A DNA stretch of 64,000 nucleotides from Castanea sativa (Eukaryota > Streptophyta > Magnoliopsida > Fagales > Fagaceae), in contig NC_134013.1 in the NCBI RefSeq assembly GCF_040712315.1, forward strand, positions 15,659,001 to 15,723,000, given 5' to 3'. This document shows, piece by piece, positions 24,662 to 37,041 of this stretch. The notes below the pieces were generated by a model. The model was given only the letters and a program-made list of their open reading frames with translations. It was not told where the DNA came from and did no database searches. A program made the position numbers and the translations under genes. Numbering within the stretch: the stretch's first letter is position 1; every line of letters starts with the position of its first letter.

Positions 24662-25168
24662 GAGTGTCATACAATAATACATTTTCTAGCAGATTGGAAA
24701 TCATACAACGAAACATAAAAGAAAAAAGGAAGTCATCTCAAAATTAATTAACAAATGTCTGGCCAATCAGTAAATGGTTTTCAGGAGAAATGCACGCTTG
24801 ACGGGACATTAACATGTCTGTTTCTAAACCACACTCCCTGACCCGCATCAATTTTCCCATGTCAATAATCTTCTTGCACATAAACCCCAAGATTGCGCTT
24901 TCATCTGCTCTCATGTTCCTCACAATGTCTCAGCTCCTCTTGCATCCCCGCCACATTCTTTATTTTCAGTGTCATATGGCAAGAAAAAAGTAATTAAGGG
25001 TCAATTGCTTTAAAAGTAAAAACGGGCCCAATTTATTTCCAAAATTTCTATGAGAAAACTTCAAGAATGAATTCACATAATGACAATTTCAAACTAACAA
25101 CATTGACTCTAGATGCAATTTGACATCAGGAACTTCAGGATGTCTAAACCATGATCAGCATCTACTGT
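24662..25168. repeat. Duplicated PHT1 downstream flank (unit B, part 1)
   Basis: It aligns with 41381-41890 downstream of PHT1-A (ACAATAATACATTTTCTAGC and following). The alignment stops at the CACTA insertion and resumes at 30820. Confidence 0.85.
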
Positions 25169-26429
25169 CACTACAACAAAAGTGGACTATAGTAACAAAA
25201 TCTAGTGAGGAAAAAACATTTCGTCTCTAAATGACTACATTCAGTGAGGAAAAGAAGACTTTGTCACCAAATATTATAAAAATTTTAAAAAATTTGACGA
25301 AATCAATATTTCTTCCCTAAAGAGGTTCAAATTTGTGGCGGAATATATTTTTCATTACTATAGGTGATGAAAAAAAAGATGCCAAGCCTAGGGGTGTCTA
25401 CGGTGATGGAAATATTTTGTCTCAAAAGGTTAGATCTAGGGTGACGAAATATTTGCATCATTAAAGACTTACTAGATGTACCTAATATTAAAATTTAAGT
25501 GTTTATAGTGACGAAATAATTTTTCATCACACAAATATAGGTGCACCTTGCCAAATTTTAGGCGTGTCTTGAATTTTTTTTTTTTAATACCCTTTTTTAT
25601 CATTTTTTATTTATATAAAAAAACTAAATCCTTCACTTTCTCAGTCTCACGCCTCTTCAGCCTCCACTCTCATGCCCTTTAGCCTAGGTTTACTGTGTCT
25701 GTGGATTTTGGGGATTTTGATGGTGGGTTAGAGAAAAGCTTAGGTTTGATAGTGGGATTTTAGTTTTGATAATATGGGCTCCATGTGTTTGCATCTAAGA
25801 GCGTGGTGTGATTTTGATTGGTCATACAATAATCAGAAAGGTAGTTTTTGCCTTTGGTGACCCAAGTTGGTTGACTAAAAAACAATAGTTAACTTAATAA
25901 AAAATAGCAATGAACTCATAAGCTTGTGAAACAAAAGAATCTTAAAATGTAGATTTTAAAAGAATTTACAATGATTTTTGGTTGGTCAAAATTAAAGTTA
26001 AAAAGAGGGTCTTATCAGTGTTTAGTATTTCTTTAATCTTCTTTTAACATAAAGTACTTTCTGTTTATGTCTTTTACTTTTACTTGGCCTTAGCATTAAC
26101 CTCTATTAAACAAAAAAATATTTACTGAAAGAAGTGAATTGTGCCTTGCAAGTTGAACAGAGACGTAGTTTTGCTTTATTGGTATAAACATGACCAACAT
26201 GCAATTACAATAACCAAGAAAATGATATGCTATAGGTTATCAAAAAAAGAAAATGATATGCTATAATGATTTTTTTATAATATTCTTTGTTATCCTAAAA
26301 AGTAAACCCAGTCTATGCAAATGGGTAACCAGCTTATAAATCTTTTATTAATTCCCAATGGCTTAATTATAATTAGTCAATTGATTAAAGGTCAAAACAT
26401 GAAACATGAAACATTGACTTAGGAAGGTC

Positions 26430-27891
26430 TACATGCTAGCCAGGTCCGCAAATGTAGGCACAAATGTAAGTTTACCTAAATTTTTAGCAGGGTGGAAACG
26501 TTTGTACTTATCCAAGGGAGGTAGAGTCACTTTAAGTAAAAACAACCTATCTAATTTACCCACTTATTTTCTATCTCTTTTTCTATGCCTGCTGCTGTGG
26601 CTAACCGGATTAAGAAACTTCAACGGAATTTTTTATTGGGTGTCATTGGTGATGAACTTAAATTTCATAAGGTTAAATGAGTTACTATTTGTTCCCTCAT
26701 TTCCTCGAGTGGCTTAGGGATAAGGAAGGTAAGATTTTTAATGAAGCTTTGCTTGGGAAGTGGCTATAGAGATTTGGGATTGAGAAGGATGCCCTTTGGA
26801 GGCAAGTGATAGAGGTGAAATATGGATGTGTATGGGGGGAGGGTGGGGGGGGGGGGGTTGGTGTACCAAATCTGTTAATGGTCCATATGGTGTTGGTTTA
26901 TGGAAAAATATCAGTCAGGGATGGCCTTCTTTTTCACGCCATATTCTTTATGATATTGGTGACGGGTCTAGGGTGAAATTTTGGCAAGACCGTTGGTGTA
27001 GTGAGACATCCTTTGCAGTCAATTATCCTGAGTTATTTAGATTTTGTAGGGATAAGGAGGCTAGTGTGGCTGCACTTATGAAGTACACCAATGGCGTCCT
27101 TGTTTGGGATGTCAGTTTCTTTAAGGGTGTGCATACCCGGGAATTAGAGGCTATGTTAGGCTTCTTGGATACCATATTTGGTTCTTCAATAAGGGGGTTT
27201 GGTGAGGATAAGATGTATTGGAAACCTAGTAGAGATAAGGGGTTTAAGGTTAATGATTATTATAGAATTTTAGTGGGCTATACTGACTTCTGTTTTCCTT
27301 GGAAAAACATTTGAAAACAAAAGATTCCTTCTTGAGTTGCTTTCTTTGTTTGGACTGTTGCTTTAGGGAAATGCTTGACAATTGACAATTTACAAAAAAG
27401 GAAGGTTTGGATATTGGATTGGTGTTACATGTGCAAGTGTAATGGTGAATCAGTTGACCATCTCTTCCTTAATTGTCCGGTTGCTATGGATCTGTGGATT
27501 ATGGTTTTGAGTTTATTTGGAGTAAGTTGGGTTATGCCGCAATCTGTTTTGAGGCTCTTAGAGTGTTGGCAAGGCAGGTTTGGTCATCATCGAAATGGTT
27601 TTATTTGGTTAATTGTACCCCATTGCTTAATATGGTGTCTTTGGAGGGATAGAAATAGTAGGTGTTTGAGGATATTGATAGATCCATACCAGACCTCAAG
27701 TCATTTTTCTTTAGAACTTTATTGGATTGGTTGGTTGCTATGCAAAACCAATCATTCTCTTCTTATTTTGATTTCCTTGATTTTTGTAATTTTTGCATTT
27801 GAGTTGTTGACCCTTGTACGCTCCCTGTGTACTAGGGTGATCGTTTTTTTATATCAATAAAACTTATTACTTATATAAAAAAAAAAAAAAA
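26430..27891 (+). pseudogene. L1-type LINE ORF2 3' half with poly(A), nested in the CACTA element
   Basis: Broken frames read the C-terminal end of a plant LINE reverse transcriptase ([24 protein letters not shown]), then ALLGKW, GSRVKFWQDRW and YWKPSRDKGFKV. The zinc-binding reverse-transcriptase domain follows (WCYMCKCNGESVDHLFLNCP). An A15 tail lies at about 27877-27891 after AATAAAACTTATTAC. Endonuclease and most of RT are missing, so it is 5'-truncated as usual for LINEs. Stops and frameshifts are present throughout. No target duplication was recognised. Confidence 0.85.
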
Positions 27892-29194
27892 GGCTTTCCC
27901 ATATGTCATTTGAAATGTGTCTAGGATTTAAAGGGGCAATCTTGTTACCCTTTTATTGTGATAGCATAGCTTAAATTGAAAACACTTACGTGGATTAAAT
28001 TGGTCTCATCCTTGCAAACTCTATAGTGTGAATAAGATTTTCTTCAACTGGATTATTTTGGTGTATATTCTAGGATGCACATTGCTTCAAAACTGTTTCA
28101 TTTCAGTGTATATTCCCCAGACATGATAGATGGCTACCAATATTAAATCTTAGGCATATATGAAGAATTAGCTAGGGAAATCTACTTTTTCATGGTTATG
28201 TGCTTGGCCTAAATGACTATTAGACAGTTCTACTAGGCCTTGTTTAGGCAACTTTTGAAATATTTGTTTGAGTTTTATGAAAAAGCTTGAAGAATTTTCT
28301 AGAAGGTTAAATATCATAACCAGGTAGTATTTTACTATTTTATACATTCATAACCACCAAGACGAAATTGAATGTAATATCTATGAGTTTCAATTTATAT
28401 TTCTAACATGAAATGAGTTCTCGATGAAGATGATATGAGGTAGTCCCTAATAATTTTTTTCTTGGACTTTTCTAGTTTTCCATGAAAAGTACCTTCACAT
28501 ATACTGCTACTTATTCTTTTTATGCTCTATGATTAGGAAGTTCTATTTTTGTTATGCATTGATGACTTTGGTGATATTTTAGTGTACTAGTGCACTAAAG
28601 CACAAAGACAAAGGCAGGTGGATTAAGACGAAAGCTTGTGCATCTGACTTTAGTATATAGTAAATACTCCATATTGAATATTTGTATACTTCTTAATGAA
28701 ATTAATGATGCTTGATATTTTGGAGGATGGCTGAATTGGAGCAAGTGGGTGGCTTGCACAGTATTTTATGGCGGTTGTTAAGTTGATATTGGGAGTATTG
28801 ATTGTTTTGCAGATGTTTTTCTTGAGTATTGAAGTATATTTAAAGTATTAACTAATTTTTAAACTTTCGATTCATTTTGAACTAAAAATAAAATATTTTA
28901 AGTATGAAATAGTAAATCATGATATAATGTCACTCCAAAGGAGATTGGAGGTTTAGATGTTAGAAAACATTATGCTTGACATTTTATTATCTTGATGACT
29001 TGACATTCACCTTGCATGCATGTGTGATAAGGTATATTCAATTATTTTTGGTTTGCATTTGTTCGTGTATATTATTATTTGATGTTCTATTTTGTGTTTC
29101 ATATTTGGAAAGAATTTCTAATGAATAGAGATTGTATTTTATGTTAATCTGTAGTTGCAAAAAAATGACCAGATAGATGATCTTAAGGATGCAA

Positions 29195-29318
29195 ACAAAA
29201 AGGCAAGAGGAAAAGCTAGACTCACAAAATAATCAAATAGCTAGTATCATACAGTTTTTGAGGAGCAATAGTTTCACTAACACTTTTGGGGGTGTAGGGA
29301 GCTCATCTACTAGCTAAA
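29195..29318 (+). pseudogene. Possible tail of a CACTA transposase
   Basis: One frame reads MQTKRQEEKLDSQNNQIASI, then IQFLRSNSFTNTFGGVGSSSTS and a stop. It looks like the coiled-coil/low-complexity C-terminus common in plant En/Spm transposases, and its position inside the CACTA element agrees. The similarity is to a type of tail and not to a catalytic domain. Confidence 0.3.
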
Positions 29319-30819
29319 AGAAACCTTGGTTAGTGATTGATATTTTCCACTTTTAGAATCAGGAAAATAGTCTCTTATGTTGGTTATTTGTGCCTACTTA
29401 GTGCTTCATATTATCCATAGTAATATCTTATTAGGAAATCCAATCTGTAGGGTCACAAATATTACTTTGGGTAATATGAAGCACTAAGTGTATCATGATT
29501 AGTTTTGAATTTGTAAAAATATGCTAAACCATTTTAATAAGTTTTATTGATCTTTCAAAATTTATAATTACTGATTTGGTCCAACATGGGTTCTTGTAGG
29601 GAATAGTTGGTAAAAAGGGTTGTCATGCAGGTACAGAGACATGAGAAAAATGTAAGTTTCATCTTGTGTTTTATGCTACAATTTTCTCAAACAGATTAGC
29701 ATGATAATGTTAGAGTATGAATTGGTGCATCAAATTGTTGGAGCATGACTAAAATCTTTTAGGGTATCAATGTGGTAGTTACGCCAATTCTAAACTTTGG
29801 TATACATATTGGGTCCATTTGTTTATATAAGCATCATATATAGATCTTACAACGTGGCTTTTGGTGAGAAACTTGTTGGTTCAATATAACATATACAGAC
29901 TTAGGCACGCCAATCGGACTCACGGGTAGAGAACTAGGTGTAAGTGTGCATTACACAATATTTGAAAATATATATTTGCTTTATAAGTTTTTTTGACTTA
30001 TATGCAAGGGTGTTAGTACTTTTAACGTATTGCTAAAAATGTATCTTATATTATTAACATAATTAATGTTTGTGCTATTGATGTATTTTCATTATATTTG
30101 TGCAGATATAGGATTGGTGGCAAGAATACACCTTTTTGTGGCACTACTTGAACCCTTTTTTTTGTTTTTGTAGTGTATAGGAGACATATCTCATTTATAC
30201 ATATTGTTGTAATTATTTTGTAAACAACTTACTTTAATGGGTTTATTAGTATAACGCTTTGTTATTTACTTTTTTTAGATTGTATGGATGATTTGTTTCT
30301 GAATGTGGTTGGAAAAGATTGTATGAATGAGTTCTTTATGATTGTGATTGGAAATAAACATGTTAATGTGTAATGTAATTGCTAGAAAGAACAGGTTCAT
30401 GTAATTGGTGGCAAAATGTTTTGTCACTAACATGTTGAACTCTTGAGTATACACAAAAATTGGTCGCCAAATCCATTAAAATTGGAAAAAAAAATGCAAT
30501 TAGTGATGAAATATTTTGTCACAAAATATGGTGAAATAAAAAGAAATTAAAATTAAAAATAGTTTGTGACGAATTTATTTCATCTCTAAACATAATGTTT
30601 AGTGATGAAAATATTAGGTGACGAAAATTTGTTCATCACCTATAATTTTTTATTTTAAGAAATTAAAACAATTTAGTGGCGAAAATTTTCGTCATCACGA
30701 CTTTTTGTGACTGAGATTACGTGACGAATTATGTTTCATCACTATATGTTGTAGGTAACGAAATAAGGGTATTTAGTGATGAAATGCACTCGTCACCATA
30801 GGTCTTCTTTGTTGTAGTG

Positions 30820-31516
30820 TTGGTAAACCCTGTATTTCCATGAAATTCTTCCTTAGTGATCCCTAATTGTGATAAATATTTTTAATTTGTAGAGAGCAAA
30901 TAAGGACAGAGTTCAGAGAATTGATGTGCAGCGTGGGACTACTAACAATTGTTTGTTAGAGTAGTTAAAATATTGGTGTTGGGTATTAGGTTTTTTATGA
31001 CCACAAAAAATGTACTTCAATCATTTGAAACTAGACATGTGGCATATCTTATGCGTGTGCTCAGAGGTTTTTCATATTTTTGATTTAATGTCAAAATTTT
31101 GCATCCATCCCAAACTTGCACATTTACGAGTTTGTCCAATAATATTATGTATTTACAAATTACCAATATGACTAGGAGTGTAATGAGGCTAACACCAAAT
31201 AAATAAACACTAAAATAACATTGAAATCTTATGTTTATGTGTGGATGTGTTCAATTCTTTTGAATGATTGGAAAATTTTGACATTAAACCATAAAAAGAA
31301 AAAACTTTTAAGCACGTACACAAGCATCATGTGCAATGAGGTTAGTTTTTGTTGTTTAAAGAGATGTTTTCTAGCCAAACTATCTAATCCAAAAAAGGCA
31401 AGCGATCATAGAAAAATTGAAAACCTCATTTGCAACTTCAAATTTTGCCATCACTTAGTATACCACCCTATCATTTGAATTTGTTTTTACTTATATATAA
31501 ATATATATATATATAT

Positions 31517-31585
<69 letters not shown>

Positions 31586-31653
31586 CAAACAATAGTTCCA
31601 TTGGAAAATGAATGTAACTGCACACTTATTATTGATAAACACAGCTTATTAGG
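30820..31653. repeat. Duplicated PHT1 downstream flank (unit B, part 2)
   Basis: It aligns with 41895-43173 downstream of PHT1-A, including GGTGTTGGGTATTAGG, the GTTTATGTGTGGATGTGTTC block and TTCAAATTTTGCCATC. It contains the (TA)n(GA)n run at 31496-31584, which differs in length and motif from the one at the same place in unit A. Confidence 0.85.
31496..31584. repeat. Compound microsatellite (TA)n(GA)n
   Basis: TA repeats interrupted by GATA are followed by about 16 GA units. It lies about 70 bp beyond the PHT1-B stop codon. Confidence 0.95.
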
Positions 31654-33575
31654 TTAATCATCATTCTCATTCTGCTCTAACGATCTTCCCATAGTTTCAT
31701 GAGTGAAAAAAAATGTAATCGCCATCCCCAACAAACAAACTCCAGCAAGTATTATCAATAAGACAGTCATTCCAAGTGCTTTTTTCCCATCTGAAACCCA
31801 GACAAATCCTACCGAACCAATAATTGCCCCTACCTTTCCAATAGCACCAGAAATGCCATGACAAGTTGATCTAAATCTTGCTGGAAAAAGCTCTGCTGGT
31901 ACTATAAAAGTGGTTGTGTTCGGTCCAAAATTTGCAAAGAAAAAGGTGAGGCCATAAAGGACTAAAAATATTGTTTTACTTTTAAGGTTATTTGATTTGT
32001 CATCCCAATATTTGTTATAGGTTATCCCAAGTACTAAGAAAACCAATGCCATCAAGGAAAAACCCATCATTTGGATTTTGACTCTTCCAATCTTGTCAAT
32101 GAAATAAACACTGAAAAAATAGCCTGGAATTGTAGAACAAAGTGCGATAATTGCTTGGAGTTTTGCAGCTTCAAAAACATCTTGATAGACATTCTTGCCT
32201 CCATTCTCTGCAAGATATATACGAGACTGGAAGAAATTGCTGCTGTAAAAAACAATATCAACAAGGAACCATGTGAAGGAGCAAGAGAATAAATCACGGC
32301 CATGGAGACGAAAAAATTGCTTGGAGAGGAGGGGATAAGGTGGTGGAGAAGGTGTTAATAGCCTATCTTCCACAATTTCACTCATTGGAACTTCCATCAC
32401 CCTCTCCATATCCATAACCGCTTGGACAATATTTTGTTCCACCAAAGCTGTATATCTGGGTGAAAAAAACAATGCACAAGTACAAAGAGAAAAATTATCA
32501 TCCATTGATTAAGAACAAAGGTTAATAGATCAATTTGAAAGTGTCGTTGACCCCCAATCTCCATGTCAATGTTTTCCTTCTTCCATTTTGAATTAGGACT
32601 TTCTATTTCTGTAAAATATTTATGCAAGTGACAACATAGGATGGTTTTAAAGAGCAAGTTAGCTTAGTGATTAGTAATTTAGTATTACATTAGTTTATAA
32701 ACTTTACAGCCACAAATGGTGAAATAGTACTGTAACCACAAATTATTTTATAATATTTTAAATAAGATGAGGGTGTAATTTGTAAAAAATATTATAATAT
32801 ATATGTCTTGTAACTCTTAACTTTTTCCAAACTTTATAGTAAAATTTATAATACATCTAAAATCACTCAAATATAAAATTTACTATTTACCTGGGAGTTT
32901 CGGGCATCTTCATTCGCCAGTAAATGTTAACCCAGCCGGAATTGCACCAAGCATCAGTATCAACCTCCATGCAATATCTGCCTCCTTAGGCGTCGGATCT
33001 TTTGGCGCTCCATTAGCCGCACGGTTAAATATTGCACAAACGACCATCGTGACCACCGAAGCAACCAAGATCCCAAAGCCCTGCATGGAAAACACAGCAG
33101 CTATAAAAGAACCACGTGTCCTCTTGTTAGCATACTCCGACATAATTGTAGCCGACAAGGGATAGTCCCCACCAACCCCGAAGCCCAGAATGAACCTGAA
33201 CAACCCCAAACTCACTAGAACACAGCTCCTTGTGGTGCATATAGAGAACCCACATCCAATGGAACTCAGCACCATGATCATCAATGCCATCCCGTACACG
33301 CGGCGCCTACCAACTAGATCACCGAGCCTACCAAACACAAGTTGACCAATCACTGTACCCAGAAGAGCAATGGCCACCATGATGGACACAACCACATGTG
33401 GGGTCACATACTCATGCTTCTCATAAAAGATTCGTCCGATGAACATCATAATCAAAGGGATGCTGAAGAGGTCATAGGCATCAGTGAAGAGGCCCATGCC
33501 CGTTATGATGATGGCCTTGAAATGGTAAAACTGAGTTCTTGCAATGTCAAGGGCGGAAAGAACTCTTAACGCCAT
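31654..33575 (-). pseudogene. PHT1: PHT1-B: phosphate transporter copy with a 1-bp frameshift
   Basis: Structure is as in PHT1-A: exon 1 32891-33575, intron 32456-32890 (GT at 32890-32889, AG before 32455), exon 2 31654-32455. Exon 1 carries the signature GGDYPLSATIMSE and exon 2 the FLVDIVFYSSN and AELFPARFRS motifs. Relative to A one base is missing from an A run at 32922-32924 (+ strand). The frame therefore reads GLTFTGE and stops just before the splice site, giving about 221 residues instead of about 500. Exon 2 is still open. A hAT element begins 65 bp upstream of the ATG. If the deletion were a sequencing error, B would encode a full carrier ending GRSLEQNENDD. Confidence 0.9.
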
Positions 33576-33762
33576 TCTTATTTCTTGCAAAATTGAAAAG
33601 CTTACCTTCTATCTCTTTTGGTTTTATAACAAAACTCAGACAGTGGCGGTTCCAGGAATTTTTCCCAGAGTGTTCCTTAATAAGTATAAATTACACGATC
33701 TAATAAAAAGAAAATTTTATATATTGACAACAACAATCAAAAAACATGTAAATACATAAAAT

Positions 33763-36107
33763 TTACAATTGCCTTCTACGATTTTTCATATTTTGAAATC
33801 GTTGCATGATAGTCTCGTTATCAATGCTACAAGCTATATCTTTTTCAATATATACAACCAAGCAATCATTCATCCACTGATCTCCCATTCGATTGCGCAG
33901 TTCATTCTTTATATATTTCATTGCTGAAAAACTTCTTTCTACTGTTGCAGTAGCAACAGGAAGGGTCAAAGCTAACTTCATAAGCAAATAGACTAATGGA
34001 TAAGTCTCATGCTTCCTCGTGCTCACTAACTTTTCAGCAAGTTCACTAACTCCTTGAAGCTCTAAAAACAAGTCATTGTTGCGCATATCAAAAATGAAAT
34101 TCGAAGCCGAGAGTCAAGTGCCAAGATATCCGTCCCGGGAAAATCATATGGATAGAACTTTGCTAGATGTATTAACTTTTCCTTATCAAAAGCCACAAAT
34201 GAATTACTTGGATTCAAGCAAGCCATACAAATTAGCAAATCAGTATTCACCTCTGAAAAACGATTGTTTAGCTCTTGAAGTTGCATATCTATGACTGTGT
34301 AGAATAGCTCAACACGATAATGATGTAAATTTGTATTTTGTTGGGTGTTGCGTCGCGGCCTCCCACTAACTACAAATATTTCATCCATGTTCAAGATAGG
34401 AATTTCATGTGTGGCACAAAATGAAGACACTTCAATCAATAAAGATGTCCATTCATCATCTCTCATCACTTGCAATCGTTGCTTAGACACTTTAACAAGA
34501 TTCATAGCATTTACTATATCTTGATTTTTTTTTTGCAATGCTATTGACAACTCATTTGTAATCCCTAAAATGTTTTTCATCAAGTGTAGAGCAAAAACAA
34601 ATTCAAAAGATAGAATTGACCTCATAATAGATCGAGCTTCAACTTTTTGGTCGGAGAGCCCATCTTCTTCAATGATCTCAAGTACATCAACAACAGCAGA
34701 GAACATCAAAATCAAGTTGAGAATAGTCCCATAATATGATCCCCAACGTGTATCACCAGGACGTTTAAGATTTGTCTCTTGATTCAAACCTTGTCCACTT
34801 CTTCGTACACCATTCTCTAAATCTTCTTTAATTTTGGCAAATTGAGCATCTCGAAGAGCATCTCGTCTCTTACAAGAGCCTCCAACAACAGTTACTAAAT
34901 TACTAACCACATAAAAAAAATCAGCAATGTTAATGTGATTTTTAGCAACGGCAACAAGTGTCAATTAAAGTTGATGAGCAAAACAATGGACATAAAATGC
35001 TGACTTATTCTCTTTCAAAATTAAAGTTTTGAGCCCATTGATATCACCTTGCATATTACTAGCTCCGTCATAACCTTGCCCACGTAGTCTCGATAAACTC
35101 AAATTATGTTCACAAAGTAAACCTTCAATAGCACATTTGAGTGACAAAGCGGTGGTACTTGCTACATGTACAATACCAAGGAACCGCTCTATAATAATTC
35201 ATTGTTTGTTCACATAACGAAGAACGAGTGCCATTTGTTCTTTCACTGAGATATCACGTGACTCATCAACTAATATTGAAAAGAACCCATTGCCAAGATC
35301 CTCGATGATGGCTTTAGATGTTTCACGTGCAATTGCATTCACCATGTCTTTTTGAATATCATGATGGGTAAGCTTGCAATTTTTCGAAGTATTTTGCATC
35401 ACTTCATTGATAGATTCATTGTGATCCCCCAAAAATTGTAGAAGCTCAAGGAAATTTCCTTTATCACTTGAATCTTGAGATTCATCATGACCACGAAAAG
35501 CTAATCCTCGGAATAAAAGGAATCTTACGCAATCAACTATTGCGTTTAATTGAATCCAATAATTAGCTTTATCTTGATTTGATTGCTTAACCAAGACACT
35601 TTGAATGTGTTGCTTTTCCTTCTGTAAATCTTCACTCTTCTTGACAGCTTGGTTATGAGCACTATTAACTCCTCCAACATGGGAATCTAACTTCCCAACC
35701 TGATTCCAAAGTCTGAATCCCTTCGTTACAAAAGTGTCACCTCCTCCTTGCTTACCAACATCTTTCCCAAATAAGTAGCAATAAAAACAAAATGCTGCAT
35801 CTTTGGCTATACTATATTCCAACCAATTTCTATTTTCATACCATTCGACTCTAAATCGACGGGGCTTTCTAGAAAAATATGATACCAGGTAATCATGAGG
35901 AGGTCGACAAGGGCCTTTTCCTAAATAATATCTTCTTATTTCATCATGATTATTAGGATGATAAGATGATATCTTTTGTCGTAGCCCAGGATCTGAAGGA
36001 AGATTTTCTAAGTTAAAGTCAACACGACTTCGCTTAGAAGATGGAGATGAATCTTGCACAGGAGATGAATCTTGGGTACGCGGTTTTTTTATCAAGTATT
36101 TGTCCAT
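33763..36107 (-). pseudogene. hAT transposase (ZMYM1-like: TTF zinc finger, DUF4371, dimerisation domain), disabled
   Basis: The ATG at 36107 opens MDKYLIKKPRTQDSS. The first ~170 residues hold a TTF-type zinc-finger region (FRVEWYENRNWLEYS, AAFCFYCYLFG). A DUF4371/catalytic region follows (FFSILVDESRDISVKEQMAL, RGQGYDGASNMQG, AFYVHCFAHQL). The C-terminus has the hAT dimerisation motif TATVERSFSAMKYIKNELRN. Three lesions are visible: a TGA after YVNKQ (about 35198), a TAA after HCFAHQL (about 34965), and a frameshift near 34085 before MRNNDLFLEL. All domains are otherwise recognisable, so inactivation looks fairly recent. No intron is needed to explain the reading. Confidence 0.93.
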
Positions 36108-36592
36108 AATTCTAGCAAAAGAATAAAAAATAAATTATAAGTTTATTTGAAATATCAATAAATTATTAATTATTATTTAGCTGTTTCATTAATTTGTTTG
36201 TCTTTTATAAATTATAATTTGTTATATTATTGTTTCATTAATTATAAGATTATTAATTGTTTTTTAGTCTAACATAATTTAATTTTTTTTGTCTTTTATA
36301 ATGTATTGATTAATTAAATTATTAATGCTAAAAGACAATCAGAAAATTTCACAAAATCTAGCTACCAATCAGAAAATTTCACAATCACAATTTTATAAAT
36401 CACAATAACGCTAAAAGACAATTAATGTCTTTGAGTTGAGTCCAATATCAATACACACCAATAGTCCAATACGGCAACACCAACACCAACACCAACACAT
36501 TTCAATTTACACATCAATCAACGGATAAGATTCAATCATAAGATAAAGCCAAAAGCAAAATGTCAAATTTAAAAAGTAAAAAAAAAATAAAA

Positions 36593-36641
36593 AAGTTAAA
36601 GTGTTACTGAGTGCTTCAAGCACTCAGTAACACTTTAACTT
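36593..36641. repeat. Perfect 24-bp palindrome inside the hAT element
   Basis: The left arm (36593-36616) and right arm (36618-36641) are exact reverse complements separated by one base. The centre is GAGTGCTTCAAGCACTC. It lies in the hAT 5' leader and can form a strong hairpin or cruciform. Confidence 0.95.
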
Positions 36642-36960
36642 AAAAAAAAAAGAAAAAAAGAAGCAAAACTGAGTGCTGCTGGAATCAGCAGCCAATCACG
36701 GATCACCAGTTGGTCCAGTTCCACAACGAGACAAAGTGACAAACAGACAGACAAAATGACAAACAATTGAAACAAACAAAGTCATAAATTTAATAATGAC
36801 TAAAGACAGAGAGAGTCATAAATAAAGATTAAAGGCATTTCATTCATTTATTCCTATTTCATTTCAGATTTGAGACTTGAGAGAGTATAGAGAGAGTGAG
36901 AGACCGAGAGGCGAGAGAGAGACAGAGAGTCAGAGAGAAAAAGAGAGAGAAATACCTGGG

Positions 36961-37041
36961 ATGGCGACGGCGACGGCGACGGCGATGGCGATGGCGACGG
37001 CGACGGCGACGATGAGCGCGGCGACGATGAGCGCTGCGACT
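36961..37041. repeat. GGCGAC hexanucleotide repeat and GC-rich leader
   Basis: Tandem GGCGAC/GGCGATG units sit in an island of GC-rich DNA upstream of the transposase ATG. The + strand frame (Met/Ala/Thr-rich) is a translation of the repeat. A (GA)-rich stretch precedes it at 36878-36950. It may be the promoter or leader of the hAT gene; that is inference. Confidence 0.6.

Larger units (their letters stand above)
25169..30819. mobile_element. CACTA-like (En/Spm) element, 5.65 kb, degenerate
   Basis: The left end is CACTACAACAAAA and the right end TTTGTTGTAGTG, a perfect CACTA inverted terminus. Subterminal regions hold many GTGACGAAA/TTTCGTCAC words in both orientations. Paralogous DNA downstream of PHT1-A runs straight from CATCTACCGTC to GTTGGTAAACC at 41880-41900, showing the empty site. 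The 3-bp duplication is unclear (TGT against TTG), possibly because of decay. It carries a LINE fragment at 26430-27891. Only a doubtful transposase tail is left at 29195-29318. Confidence 0.85.
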
